Origin: Neoechinorhynchus agilis
Lineage: Eukaryota; Acanthocephala
Length of the DNA: 64,000 nt
Direction of reading: 5' to 3'
Assembly: GCA_051530055.1 (NCBI GenBank)
Contig: CM121341.1
Coordinates: forward strand, 18,290,001 to 18,354,000
A model generated the notes under the pieces. It did no database searches, had not been told where the DNA came from, and worked only from the letters and a program-made list of their open reading frames with translations. The position numbers and the translations under genes were made by a program. How positions within the stretch are numbered: position 1 is the first letter of the stretch; the number at the start of each line of letters is the position of its first letter. This document shows positions 44,881 to 57,250 of this stretch, piece after piece.

Positions 44881-46895
44881 TCATTGCTCGTTTACGTAAT
44901 TTGAGGTTTGTCCGATTTCACTCGCAGTAAATTCATCACAGCTATGCTGATTTCCATGAGTAATGCTCCCAGCACGGTCCGTTAATTGTGATTTATCAGT
45001 CTCAAGTCCGTCTTGCCAAGGAGACAAAAGCAATTCGCAGAGAAGTCGGAATTCATCTAAAATACCCGTTTTGGCACAATTCCTTAAAACATCATTCCAT
45101 TGGGAAGCCACTATTCTCACATGAGAAATAAATAGGAATATCTTTGCATCATGATGAATTGCCACTTGGTATTGCTGATTTAGGGGCACAATTAAATTTC
45201 GAGTTGAAATGTACGATAGAGCATCAATAACGTTAGTTAAAAGGAAGTTCACACTTGCATCATTTTGTACACGGATGTCTGAACTAAGCAAGCATAAGAC
45301 CTTCATAATAACATAGTGTTCATATCGGAGGTTTATCCGAATCGTCCCGACAGGTAGTCATTAGTAATCGGAACGGTAGGGTTAGGGATCGTAGTGAGTC
45401 GATGAGCTGCTCAAGTGCGTTAACTGCCTCACGTACGTGCGCTGCATTGTTCTCCAGTAACCTTGATTCGTGTCTAAAGGTTTTCGATTTTATGGATAAA
45501 GCTGATAAGAGAAGTGGACCAACTAAAATCATTATCAACGATGACAAAAGTTAGACTTGTGATTTTTTGCACTCAGTTTTAGATATTAACGCGTCCAGAA
45601 CGAGCTTATCTAAACAATGGATGTGTCTCTCCGGATATCCTTTGAATGTTCTACTTTAAGCAGTGAATCAAAGATGGCACAAAACTGATTTTGCTCGATT
45701 TTCTATGGATAGAAGAAACGAGTGACCAATGAAACCTTTTTAATGTCAGTATAAAAAGACCGTAAAGTTGTAAATTTCCAAGTTAAAAGACGCATGCTAA
45801 AAAGTAAAAGATCATTTTATAAGACTTACTCACCTTACTAAAATAAAGTTGTTTGCAAATCCTATCCCTCGAGTTTTAAGATAACAAGATCTTGTCAAGC
45901 AGTTCATTATGGCAACTTCCATAAAACCAGAGGCGATCATTCGAGCACTGCACTTAAGATCGATCTTTTCGAATCCTATTCAATCGAACATAAGAACGAT
46001 TTTTATAGAATCGAATTTCCCACCTGGAATTCGTTTCGCCCAATTGATTATATGAACAATTTCTCGATCAAATACCTTGGCTATTGACTTCAAAAGAGAA
46101 AGTCCCGTAAACTCAATTGGTTCTATGTCACTATAGTCAATGTCCAACATATGTTCAATGAATGCTTTTATTTCCTCCTCCTTGAGCTACGATTATGTCG
46201 TCTCAATCATTCTTACTTAAGAAATATGAAAACCTGAGCACGATTTAAGGTACAGTGAACTGCTTCAATACTCATAGAGTGCAGCAGACCACTGTTGTTC
46301 ATCCCATATATTTTTTCTGGTACGCGCTGAACTTTTAAATTACCTTCTTCATTTTGAATTTGAGGTACCATTTTTTTCTTATATCCACCTCTAGCTCGTT
46401 TTGTACCTTGGAAAGGGGAACTGATTAAGTACCATTCATTATCACTTTAAAAACAACTTACTTCCTTTCTTCATACCGGCGTCGTAACATGATCTCAAAC
46501 GACAAGCTTGACAACTTTTTCGTCGGAATTTATCGATTGTGCATGTATTTGTAGCAGGACAAATATAAGAACAAGATCCTCAAAACATATTTTATTAGTA
46601 TTAAATCACACTTTGAAAGTAGAACACCTTGGATACTTCGTTTGAAAAACGCTTTACATCCTTCGCAAGACCATACGCCATAGTGATACCCCGAGGCTAC
46701 ATCCTTACATACCGCACACCTATTTTTGTCTCGTAAATCTTTAAAATCTCGCTGTGAATATAGCACTTTTATTTTTATAGGTATATACTAACCACTTGCA
46801 TGTTCCGAGTGGAGATTGGTTGAAATATTGTTACTTGAAGGAGATGATTTATTTACTTGATGAGAGGTACAAAGGTTATTGTCTTCGTGTTCCAT
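44881..46895 (-). CDS. Estrogen-receptor-like nuclear receptor (NR3A type)
   Basis: Exons: 46895-46793, 46738-46628, 46578-46462, 46406-46234, 46180-46024, 45975-45834, then 45473 to about 45330 and about 45330-44881. Introns of 54, 49, 55, 53, 48 and 360 bp are all GT-AG. The A/B region is only about 35 residues. DNA-binding domain: [20 protein letters not shown] then [11 protein letters not shown], and [20 protein letters not shown] then [13 protein letters not shown]. The P-box is CEGCKA, as in estrogen receptors (estrogen-related receptors have CEACKA). Ligand-binding domain: [17 protein letters not shown] (helix 3, Glu equivalent to human ERalpha 353 kept) and a TRS equivalent to WRS (Arg394 kept). 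The His524 position reads Asp by eye. Helix 12 lies near [12 protein letters not shown]. The final join near 45330 has a one-base frame offset that I could not resolve. Confidence 0.88.
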
Positions 46896-49800
46896 AGTAT
46901 CTGAAATGGATATACTTAAAGGCTCAGCGAAAAGATATCTTTAGAGTAAAACTTTTTTAATGATCGAAAAATTGTCTTGAATAGTCAATTGAATAAAATA
47001 TCTTAATTAACAGTTTTGACTCAAGATATTTCAAGGAAGGTCGTAACTGATTGAGTTAGTTCAAAATGCAGAATCAGATGCTTGACGTATATTCTTTGAA
47101 GGTAAATAAAATTTTGCTTACTACTGCTCACTCCAGTTGATTTTTTATGTCAGATTCACTGAGCAAACTTTTGAATAAGTCAGAGGTGTGCTTATTGTTT
47201 AAAAATGTCGTTGCCGGGGATCATTATTTCATTTGAATCAAATTCACATTTATATCTCCAGCATCAATGATACGGTGCCTCCAAACTACTTAAAATTGGA
47301 AATTGAGGTACCACATGGTCAATAGAAAAGTTAAACCTTTCGGCAACCGACAGATAAGTCTTTGGCCTGGAAACAAGTGAAATGCCAATATTAGATGGCA
47401 TCATATAATTTTAACAAACAGAAGCCAATGAGTGATTTTCCTGTACCGCACAAAACTTGCGATATCAGTAAAGTTGATTATATGAGTCAATTAACGTTTT
47501 GTTGTAATTCATATGGTCAAAAATCATTGTTTTTCTACTTAATATAAAACTATTGCGAGCCATGTTCAAAGAACAACAGCATTAGTGACCCATTTCGCAA
47601 AATCTCAAACAACTCCAAAAATAATGATTCATTTTATCAAAATTATAGTGCACTCATAAACTGGAGTATAATATGGCTTATTTTGCTTGCAACATTTTAA
47701 AGTCAATCCTTAGAGTTTGCAAGAACGAATTCACTTTATTTTTGAAAGGAGATAATAAGTTGAAACACATGTTTGATTAATATCTGCGATAATTTTAAAA
47801 TTACTAAGACAAAAAATTTAAAATACTGAGGAATTTTTTGATCAATATAGACGAACACTTTATCTGGTCTTTTATTAGGAAGCTACCTCTTTAAATATAT
47901 ACACGTCAGATTTTTTTCGCGAAACGGAACACTGACTCCATTAATCTTTAGATAGTTCTGGATCATCGCTAGCTTATTTTAACTCCAAAAACAAAAAAAA
48001 ATCATTTTATTTTGATTTGCTTTTACTTTAAGACGGATATTGAGTGGTATTTAAGTAAATCTTAAAAGACCAACCTACTTTTTGTAAAAATAGTGACATT
48101 TAATTAAGGATTTTACGGACATGCTTTATATTTCGTAGACACCGCAACCATTATTCAACTTTCCGGCATTATTTGTTCGATTCAGGACCGACTCTTATAA
48201 AACTCGAACTTCCTATCTTTGGATGTGCAATAAATTATACCTTAATCAAGACGACTTTGAATTTTTAATTAGATAAGACCAGAATTAAAACCCTTTTATA
48301 TGAGAGAAAATTGAATTTAAATTTAAGAATATGTAGAAACCAGGTCGAATCCTCAGATCTTAACGAAAATATCATATTTCGGCTAAGGAGTACTTCGTCT
48401 TGATTTGGCGACCCGCATTTTTCTACTAGTTACCGTTCAACCCGAATTGGCGCACAAGTATTCCCGCCGTCTGCTCTTGCTTGATATCGATCGCATAACA
48501 ACCTCCCCCACTAAAAACGCGTCGAAAAGTATGCAGATTTTCTCATTCCTCCATTACTACGTGAGCATGTCAGAAGTGTGAGTGCAACCCGATCTCATAA
48601 AGATGCCATTTTGCTCTTTCACTCATGTAAAATAGTCTCTGTTATTCAGGCAGTGGCGTGCAGGAGCACGCTTATTGGCGACGTCTCGATTGTAGTAGCA
48701 ACAATTGGAACACCAGGAGATAGCTAAGGGAAAATACCAGCACAAAGTGCGCCATCACCTATTGCCAGCAAAAGCATCACCTCGTTATGCGACTTCTGCC
48801 AGAATATCGGTTCATACTTTAACGCAATTCCATCAATTTGTGAGCTTCTGCTATCACAGTGACTTCGCCTACGCAAGGTTCTTTCCTTATGAATGTTGAA
48901 GGTACGAGTCTTCTATATGAAAAAGTATGACAGGTTAGAACGTACTTCTCTAAGCAATACACCATGAGCCACTGGGTGACTTGCGAACGCTATGAAGTCG
49001 GCACCTGTTGCCTCGAAAGTAGGACTACAAGGCAGATTTCTCGCCATTCAGGACGTACTGAGAGCTGAGTCATTGCTCTTCAATTCGTCGCAAACTCACG
49101 AATTTCTTCACTAATCAACGATTCGCTTTAAAACTGCAAACCAGTATTTAATCAAGATGATCTATAAAGTAACCAGGGAGCGACAGTGCATTGTTGAACT
49201 TTCGTAATTAGGGAAACGGATATCTGCTCTTTATTTGCTGAAAAGGTTGTCGAGTACTCGTAAAGCTTCAAAGCTTTTAGTAATCATTCTCATCACACTA
49301 AACGGTGTACTTAAGTTATGATATGATCGTTTCTAGTAAATTTGTTTAACCGCTGAACATTATAAGCACAACGCACTATTTCTTTTGTGTTGAAGAATAT
49401 TGAAGCAGGGCATGCGCTCATTGGTTGAATCTATAAGTTACCGATAATAGATTTCCTAGAAGCAAATAACAAGTGAACCGTTATCGAAGTTGTCACTGTA
49501 ATGCATACAAAAAATTGCTATTGTGCTTACAAACGGATCGAATGAATCGTATTCTGTGTGATGAGCAATTAGGCCAGTAAGAGTTTTCAATGCTCATCGA
49601 TTGATATAAAATAAGAATTGAAATTAGTTATTATTATGAAACACGCTAAGGTCGTCATAACATCTCACCTTTCAAAAAGTTTGTCAATAATAATATTATG
49701 CATGATAGATTTTAAAGTAACACATGAGGACATGCTTTCCGAAAAGTGGACGCACTTATGATTTCTCAGTGTACAGTTCCATTTTCGAACGATTTCCACT

Positions 49801-49984
49801 TAAAGACCGGCAGGCAAACGGGAATTGGTCGTTGTGTTATAGCCCACGGAATAACAGAAGCTTGGACTCGCCACTTTTATTATTCTCAAGAATCGCACGA
49901 ACTCGTGAACCGCATAAATGTTTTTAGAACATCCCTTAATCGGTTTATTTTCCTTTTTAGGCTCAGAGAAGTAATACTCTGATG
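46896..49984. other. Long region without recognisable genes
   Basis: About 3.1 kb, AT-rich. Short ORFs such as 48705-48899 and 49724-49982 have no domain and no splice-linked extension. The 5' non-coding exons and promoter of the nuclear receptor may lie in its first part. I found no repeat with a partner elsewhere in the window. Confidence 0.45.
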
Positions 49985-49994
49985 CATACGGTAA

Positions 49995-50095
49995 GTAGTT
50001 TGTACGCATCCCTCCGGATTCTCAGATATCTCCACGAGGCGGGACTCATCGGTGGGTTTCCCCTTCCAAGATGGTAAAAACAAAAAGATGAGGAA
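49995..50095 (-). repeat. Short dispersed repeat, copy C (core only)
   Basis: The minus strand has GGGGAAACCCACCGATGAGT, CCCGCCTCGTGGAGATATCT and CCGGAGGGATGCGTACAAAC blocks, matching copy B (18675-18840) through its centre. The start and end blocks shared by copies A and B are missing. It lies 125 bp from a tRNA gene. Confidence 0.55.
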
Positions 50096-50219
50096 GGAAC
50101 GTTTTGCCCGTGGAAACATTCAAGAATGAACTGCACGAGTGAATTTATGCATTCCGTAGTTGTGCCGTGGTGTTCAAATGCGCGGTTGCCGATAGCGCAA
50201 TGGGGGGGAAAGTGTCGTG

Positions 50220-50292
50220 CACCTCCGACGGGGATCGAACCCGCGACCTCTGGATTAGAAATCCAGCGCTCTATCCATTGAGCTACGGAGGC
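50220..50292 (-). tRNA. tRNA-Arg (anticodon TCT)
   Basis: Minus strand. Acceptor GCCTCCG pairs with CGGAGG(T). The D arm has GCTC...GAGC. The anticodon arm is CTGGA-TTTCTAA-TCCAG with anticodon TCT. The T arm GCGGG-TTCGATC-CCCGT pairs with one wobble. No intron. The B box GGTTCGATCCC is intact. All arms fold, and the gene looks functional. Confidence 0.95.
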
Positions 50293-50564
50293 TGAAATCG
50301 TAGCTGAAAAATATATCAAATCCAAAATATATATGCAATGTTTTGACTATGACATTCAAGTATTTTAATCTACTACCATCTTATTCAAACAATAACATAA
50401 CTGGTCACAAACTCTAAAATATATTCCAATTTGAATGTTATTTGATCTAAATCGTTCAAATGTCGATATGTGAGGTACCGGGGAATGTTATTAGAATTAT
50501 TGTTTTGGTCTACAGTGAAGTTAAAGATAAAATCCATGAATATGTGAACGTGGGGAAAAAAAAT

Positions 50565-50725
50565 ATATATCCAAGATGACTTTTATTGAAATATTTCGTC
50601 CAATCACGCTGGACTTCTTCAGTCAATTATTGCTTGTAAGTTTTTAAATAGGTCTACACCCGGTAAATGAGTATTTATTAAAGACGTCTCGAACCTGATG
50701 ATGAACCCTACGAGACACTCTAATT
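50565..50725 (-). repeat. Penelope-like terminal fragment with hammerhead-like motif
   Basis: Minus strand: CTTACAAGCAATAATTGACT, then a GAAGAAGTCCA hairpin paired with TGGAC, then GAAATATTTCAATAAAAGTC. The flank at 50640-50720 resembles, inverted, the block at 57600-57690. It belongs with the 32.1 and 44.3 kb terminal pieces. Confidence 0.5.
50584..50622 (-). ncRNA. Hammerhead-ribozyme-like motif
   Basis: CTGAAGA, extra A, hairpin GTCCA/TGGAC, GAAA, then TATTTC and AATA. The hairpin pairs differ from the other copies but stay complementary. A possible TGAC/GTCA outer pairing is not in the standard stem I register. Confidence 0.45.
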
Positions 50726-50729
50726 CGAC

Positions 50730-53695
50730 TTTTAATCAACAATCTTCTCCAGTCCTTAATTTCGCTCCTGTCATCTCTCATACCCCTTTTCCCTCGTCCC
50801 TGCACTCTAAGTCTCACTCTGCTCCATCATTAAACCTCCTCGGCCTCATCTAAATCCTCCACCTCCTCTCTAGCACCCAGTGCTGCTGGAAAAACCATAA
50901 ACCCCTCTCATCCTTCTACGATTACGTTTCAACGTTAGCCCCATCAAAACCTACCACCTTCTCTCCTGTATCCCGATTTTCTAGTAAAAAGCACACACCC
51001 CTACCATCCTTCAACGACTACGTTAAGCATCCCTCGTCTCGTAAATTAACTCCACCTAAAACCCTCTCATCCTTGCCACACCCTACCAAATCTGGAAATT
51101 TTCGCTTCGCCCCTCAGAAGCGAAAAATACCTTGGACGCGCACACTACTTCACCTCTTACCACCACCTCCTCAACTCCCAATATCCTCTTCTCCCCCGAG
51201 TTCATACCGCATGCACAGTTCCCATCCTTATGGTCCCTACACTCAAATCACCCCTTACTACAGTGTCCACCCACGAACCATCGGTCAACTCCCATCCCTT
51301 CTCTCTGTGCGCAGCTTCAACCCTCTCCGTCAGTGTCCATCCCTCGTGTCCCTTCTAAACATCCCTTTCCAATAATCTTTTATTCTAACATCCGCAGCCT
51401 CCTCCCCAAACTGGAAGAGCTCCATATAGTGGCCTCTTCTTGCAACGCCGAAATCCTTGTAATTACGGAAACATGGCTCTCACCCCATAGCAAATTATCT
51501 GCCTTCCTTCCAAGTTTTCAAGCTTTTCACCTCACAGGGGACTTCTGAAACGGGGAGACATATCAATCTTTTCCCCAGATCGCCTCGTCTGACCATTGTT
51601 CCATCCTTCTCTCCCACACATCACCTTAAAAAAGTTCCTTTTCCGAACCCTACGTTGTCTGGGATAAGCGTGATCATCATACCCACGCCTTTGCTGCATG
51701 TGTTAATTCACTTATCACGCAAAACCGCTCTACCATCTTTGGTACCCACCCCTCCATTGCAATGGGCTCTTTGTTAAATTTAATAGAATCTGCGATGAAG
51801 GCATCCTTTCCTCGCAAAACAATACGAATCTCGAACGGCGACCCTCCATCGTTTTCGCCTTTTCTAAAAACCCTTCAAATCCAGGTCACCAAATCTTTCC
51901 TGTCAGGTAATCCTGCTTACCCCTCCCTCCACTCCACACTGACAAAACGCATCCGTATAGCCCGCAAATTATTCCTCTCATCTAGTCTCTCGTCCGTTCC
52001 CAATCGAAACTGGTGGCGTGAAATAAAAAATGTCACTGGTTTTGGTAGATCCACCTCCCTTCGCATCTCTCCCCAAATCTGATCTTCTCTCAATCCTCAA
52101 CCCTCCCCATTGTCCCAACCTCCCTTCTCACTTTTGGACCCGGCCATTCATACATGCACTTCTTTAGTTTCCCCTCTCGAAATCATAAAGATCCTTAAAC
52201 GCCTGCCCCGCCATTCTTCACCTAATTCGACAATCCCAAATTGGACCATTCGTTTCATCATCCCGGAACTTATCGATTCTCTAACGCACATAACGAACCT
52301 TAGCTTTCTATTAGGCTCTTTCCCATCGTGTCTTAAAGAAGCCCGTTTCGTCCCCCTACCCAAAAACGATAAGCCGATTTCCCCCACATCCCTTCGTCCC
52401 AACCCGCCTACTTCCATTCTTCCTCAAAAATATCTCCCCTTCCCAATTCGCTTTCCGTCCCAATTACTATTGTTCTGATGCCCTCCTTGTGCACAGCTTA
52501 GATTCCAGTCCAGCATCAACCGTCCGTCTCGTGCAACTGGATATTTCCAGGGCGTTCGAGTCGGTAGATCACTCCCTTCTTCCCCAATCATGTGCTTCCT
52601 TTGGCCTCCCAACTTGGCAACTCGCTTGGATTTCCTCGTTCCTCTCCAACCGCGAACAATATATCCAATGTGGAACTTCTTGTTCCTACTCTCTGCCCAT
52701 ATTTAAAGGGTCCCCCAAGGCGCCGTACTTTCCCCTCTCCTGTTTGACATTTTTCTAAATGACCTCCATCCCCTCGCTCCCTCTACCAAATATTTTCTTT
52801 ATGCAGATGACCTCACAGTCATTACCATCGCATCTCCCTTTCTCTCCCTCTCCACAACCATGGACGAGCTCAACCATCTCATTTCCTCGCTCTCCACCCT
52901 AAACCTCTCCCTAAATTTATCCGAATCTTTTGAGCTTGTCCCCCACATTTCCAGACGCAATCTTATCCCAGCGCCTCTCCCTCTCCCTCTCCCCATCCAA
53001 CACTCCTCTTCTCTCCGAATACTGGGCGTGATTTTACAAGAAAACCTTGAATGGGATGCCCACATTTCATTTACAGTCTCTAGAGCAAACTCTCGTCTTT
53101 ACCTTCTCAAACTCCTCCGGCGTCTCGGCATATCCCCTAAACACCTTGCCCACTTTTATCTTTCTGCCATCCTTCCTATCCTTACATACGCTTTCCCCAC
53201 TTTCCTCGCCCTCTCCGTCAATGTTCTTTATTCCCTCGAAACCTTGCACAAGAGAGCAGCGAGAATATGCGGGACTTCACGCCCTCCCCTCGACTCCCAC
53301 CTCCACTCCATTTTCTCCAAAAACGCCCTCCGTCTTCTTCAATTCCCTCCACAATTTCCTTCCTTCATCTCTAAATACTCTTCCTTCGTAAACACCCGTA
53401 ACCCCAGCCTTTTTCTTCCCCCCTCCCTTGCTCGTACCACCCTCTATCAAAAATCTTTCTTCCCCCAAGCCCAATCTTTCCTTAATAACCGGAGAACAAG
53501 GAAAGACTCCTAATCGGTCATCTCCTTTACGAACCCTCCGATCGCACATTAACATGCCTTCAAAAACAAGTCCCACCTCCCTTGCCTTCAACATCCATCA
53601 TCAAGACACCTTTCAGCAAAGATAGATGCTGGTAAGTGCGTGGATCGTGCTTTTTTCTACATAAATAAAACGTGTTTATATAATCTACTTTAGAC
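50730..53695 (+). mobile_element. Family J LINE (Jockey/CR1-like), longest copy
   Basis: The 5' part (50730-51370) is strikingly C/T-rich with few G. An endonuclease start follows (about 51365-51545: FYSNIRSLLPKLEELH, AEILVITETWLS), then a gap in the endonuclease down to SSDHCSILL (about 51587). RT: VRLVQLDISRAFESVDHSLL (52527), WISSFLSNREQYIQCGTS, FLNDLHPLAPSTKYFLYADD (about 52755), LRILGVILQENLEWDAHIS (about 53010) and the connection ISPKHLAHFYLSAILPILTY. The tail is VNTRNPSLFLPPS, ending in AATAAAACGTG and TTTATATAAT at 53690. APE endonuclease plus this RT style places it in the Jockey/CR1 group. The internal loss in the endonuclease, one further loss after the palm (GSPKAPYFPLSCLTFF in place of the usual GVPQG block) and several frame changes mean it is inactive. 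Confidence 0.85.
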
Positions 53696-54130
53696 AAAAT
53701 TGCGATCTTAATAATTATTTGAAATTAGCTGTTGCTCTGTAGTATAATGCACATACACCTAATACATTTTCTTATAAAAGATTTTTAATGGAAAAGTTAT
53801 TGGAACTATAATCATAGTGATCAATTTCGCTGATAATTTTACGACACGTTAAATAAAAAATTTTAAAATACAGCACAGAAATATGTGAGAATAAAGGAAT
53901 AAATTTTTGTTGTAAGTAATTTACATTAAGAAAGTTAATCTGTTGACTCAAAAGCTTTGCGTTCCTGCTCAGTAATAAAATTTAGCATTTGAAATATTTT
54001 ACTTAATGAATTTTTACATTAAACTAGCAATTTCATTAATTAAAACTCACAATGATCCCTGCATTTGGATAAATAAACATTTTTCTTTACGTTTCCATGA
54101 AAACGAAATATGGGGTGAATTTTATCCTGT
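53696..54130. other. AT-rich spacer
   Basis: No recognisable feature. It probably includes the 5' flank of the PLAT gene. Confidence 0.35.
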
Positions 54131-54132
54131 GT

Positions 54133-56366
54133 TATCGTGGCATCTGATATTGAAATGAAAAGCCGAGTAAGCGGAGGACAGTTTCAAGTTTATTTGTTTG
54201 ATGATCAAGTAAATGTGAGAAATTCAAATGTTTTTGACAAAGTCAAACTTCGACCATCTTCTGGTTGGAATTGTTCTCTATACTATTTTTATCGACAATT
54301 CTAGACGAGGAATCAATATATTTGATTTCCATAACGACTGGACAGGACGCTTTCAAAGGAGAGTTCACGCCAAAAATTTTGTTCCGCTTGATAGGAAATC
54401 ATGGATACTCACCGTGTTTTGCTCTCACCTGTCCACTTTCAGGCAAAAAAGCTTTTCAAGAACGTAATCTGGATCAATTTCTTGTAAAATCGCCAAATGT
54501 TGGAGTGGTAGGTAGGTACCTTTCATGAAATAATTTCTAATTCTTTTAAGATTGAATTTGTTGCACTTGGATATGAAGGTAGAAGTACTGGTCGCTGGAT
54601 CGTAAATTCAATTTTGGTTAAATCAGTGGACGATGATGATTTTCATTCGTGAGACCTTTAAACAAATGGACGAAAATTCTGCATTATCTATAGTTTTAAT
54701 CCGTGTTCTAAATGGGATTCATCGAAAGAGCGAGTGGCGATATTCCAGGAAAATGTTGGATTTTTGGAGCGCGGTACGTGCCAGACTTCTTCTTTTGTCA
54801 CTTTAATTTTTTTGCTTAAGCGGCACAAAATGAAAAGGTTGTCCACATTTTGTCATGTCAAGAATTACTTGCAACTAATAAGCAAATGTTGCAATTTTAT
54901 GAAACCCATGAAAGGAAACGACGACTTGAAAAAATTAGAGTAATGGGTTAGATAATATTGAAGGGGTCAAAGCAACATAGATTTCTAAACAGACTTCGAT
55001 TTTACTCATTACGAAATCAGGATTATAACGAGTGAAAAAAACTTTGCAATCGAACCTCATATTGGCGACAAAATTTACTTTGTTCTGATTGGTCCAAAAG
55101 GAAGAAGTGACAGAATTTATTTGGGAGATTATCCGGAACTACGACGAAATCCTCTTTCTCCAATGACAGTGATTTCGATTGATGTTGTGTACATAAGAAA
55201 AGTCGGCAAGGTATTTGCTATCCTGCCGTATGTTAATTTTTTCCCAAAAATATTTTTAACAAATACTTAAGCGATAAATCTTATATAAGACAACTTTTGA
55301 AATATTTTTAAATTTAAAAGTAGCCATAGATTCGATCTCGAAAAAACGGGCGATTCGGAATGGTCGGCCAAGAACGTCGTCCTTTGTAAAGCAGAAAACA
55401 TTGATCAAATAACAAGCACTTTTTATTTTCTAGATTCAAGAAGTTGAAATAGGAATTGATGAGGAAGTCCAGGTTGAAAACATTATTGACAGTCTTCTGA
55501 TCCGTGACTACCGCACCAAGGACGTTTATCGTTCACAGTCTCTTAGTGAAGTTCTCAGTAATAAGGACATCGTTAAAATTGAAGGCAGAAAAATATTAAA
55601 GGCGAAGAAGCTAAGACATAAGCTTGTTGATATTAGTAAGCGTTAGAACATTTGCGTAGACTCAATCACAATTTAATATAAGGAGGAGAATACACGGCTT
55701 TTATTCGTACACGAAATCGTTCAAGTTCAAAAGCTAAACAAAACGCTCGCTTTAGTATCGTGTTTAGACCAACACAGTGCGAGGCGGACAATGCAATCGA
55801 TGAAATTCCGATTCCAATCGAAGACAAGAATAACAATTTATGGAAAGATGGCGTTTCGGCATTCAGACTGCCGTCCAAACGGTTTTATCCATTTGTAATT
55901 CACGAGGTTCTTATTTTTCATGATGGAGATGCAGAAAGTAAATGGATTTGCGACTGGATCGACATCTACCACCGACCAACAAATACTTTTTCAAAGTTGG
56001 TGTATGACGGTGGTTGAGTTAACAGTTTAATTTTTCTCCTTTAGATACTTTAACAATATTCAGAGGGTAGTGAGATTTCCAAGTGGACGCTGTGTATCGG
56101 TCCTGAAGTTAGATAAAACGTGGTTCGCGCTTTCGAATTCCAGACGAAAATTTCAAGCAAAAATTAATGAAAAGGAAGTACAGCCTGGTTCCGCCCTGAA
56201 TTCCTTAGAAACTCCACCGATCACTATAAGTCCACAGGAATATTACCAAATGCTGGCGCATCCGTCGATAAACGAGGCTGATGATTTAAGTAGTGGAAAA
56301 ATGGAAGACGAATTTTCGGAAATGGATAACCTTCTTTGTTTTCACAACGATTTTAAAGAATGTTAA
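54133..56366 (+). CDS. PLAT-repeat protein (LOXHD1-like), several exons
   Basis: At least three PLAT (lipoxygenase-homology) beta-sandwich units. Unit 1: YLISITTGQDAFKGEF, FRLIGNHGYS (about 54320-54410), then, across an unplaced short intron, VALGYEGRSTGRWIVNSILV (about 54560-54620). Unit 2: YEIRIITSEKNFA, KIYFVLIGPKGRSDRIYLGD (about 55005-55130), then RFDLEKTGDSEWSAKNVVLC (about 55330-55390). Unit 3: GEYTAFIRTRNRSSSKAKQN (about 55690), then EVLIFHDGDAESKWICDWID (about 55900), and after a 49-bp intron (55996-56044, GT-AG) YFNNIQRVVRFPSGRCVS. The C-terminus is acidic. The G-H-D-x-G...W-x-x-D pattern in each unit is the PLAT signature. In vertebrates LOXHD1 is a long PLAT-array protein of hair cells. 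Start, number of units and some splice sites are uncertain, and the gene may begin upstream of 54133. Confidence 0.7.
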
Positions 56367-56699
56367 GAAATTTATCAATTGTGGTTAAAATGTTCAAAAC
56401 TTTTTTTACTTATTTTTAGAAAAATCGAAGTAAATGAGGACAAATATGGATTTTAGGGAATGAAATGAATCGAAAATGACGAACGCACTGTTAAAAAATA
56501 AACCTGCAATCACATGCTAATTTATGTATTAGTCGAATTTAAACACGACACTCAAAATAAATAGGCGTGGAAAGCTCCGCACCTTACGTCAGATGCAAAC
56601 AAGGAAAAGTATTGGATCTTTAATGCCCTTTCGAGAATTTTTCAAGCTTTATAAACCATAAAATATTTATGCTCAAGGGAGCATTCTCTGAATAAAAGA

Positions 56700-57250
56700 C
56701 TTGATTCCTTCACTTTCCCGCGGCATCCGACGAGTCACCTCCCTCAGAATTCTGAGTATCCAAATTTAAAGAAATCTGAAATGGGGCTCGCAGACTGTAC
56801 TTTTCCTGGAACGCCACCGCCATTTAGGAGTCCCTTCGCTCGATCTCCAAATTTTACAACAGCTTTGTGTTACCTTCCCTCACCTACGGTTATCCCGTCT
56901 TTCGCAACCTGTCCAACTCAAAAATCCATCGCCTTGAAATGTTTCATAGAAGTCTCCAAAATTTGCACAATTTATTTTCCAACGCTCATTGAATACCTTT
57001 ATAATTTTTCAAGAAACAATCAAAACGCCTATCAACCCTACCGTCACAATTTTTACCGCATTTTATTCCCCTTTTTGCATGAGCACAACACTCACAATCG
57101 CAATTCCTTTAATCCTCGGCCCGAAATGAACCGGAGGAAAGACCAAACCTAACACTCATCCCAATAACCAATTCCCACACAATCGCACCCGTCATCCACT
57201 ATAAGATAAACAACCACGTTCAAGAAGCATATTATTTAGTTCTAGTGTTC
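56700..57250 (+). mobile_element. Family J LINE, 3' fragment (second subfamily)
   Basis: It is G-poor and C/T-rich, with FHRSLQNLHNLFSNAH-like text replaced by CFIEVSKICTIYFPT, then NFYRILFPFLHEHNTHNRNS and a tail with GAAATGAACCGGAGGAAAG. It matches the 12.4 and 37.3 kb copies in inverted orientation. Strongly decayed. Confidence 0.65.

Noticed and set aside
41322-55920. A 20-base identical string at 41322 and about 55902 as a repeat or gene conversion tract
   Set aside because: Flanks do not match. In the PLAT gene it is coding and in the PHD gene it spans an intron donor. AT-rich chance identity is the simpler reading.
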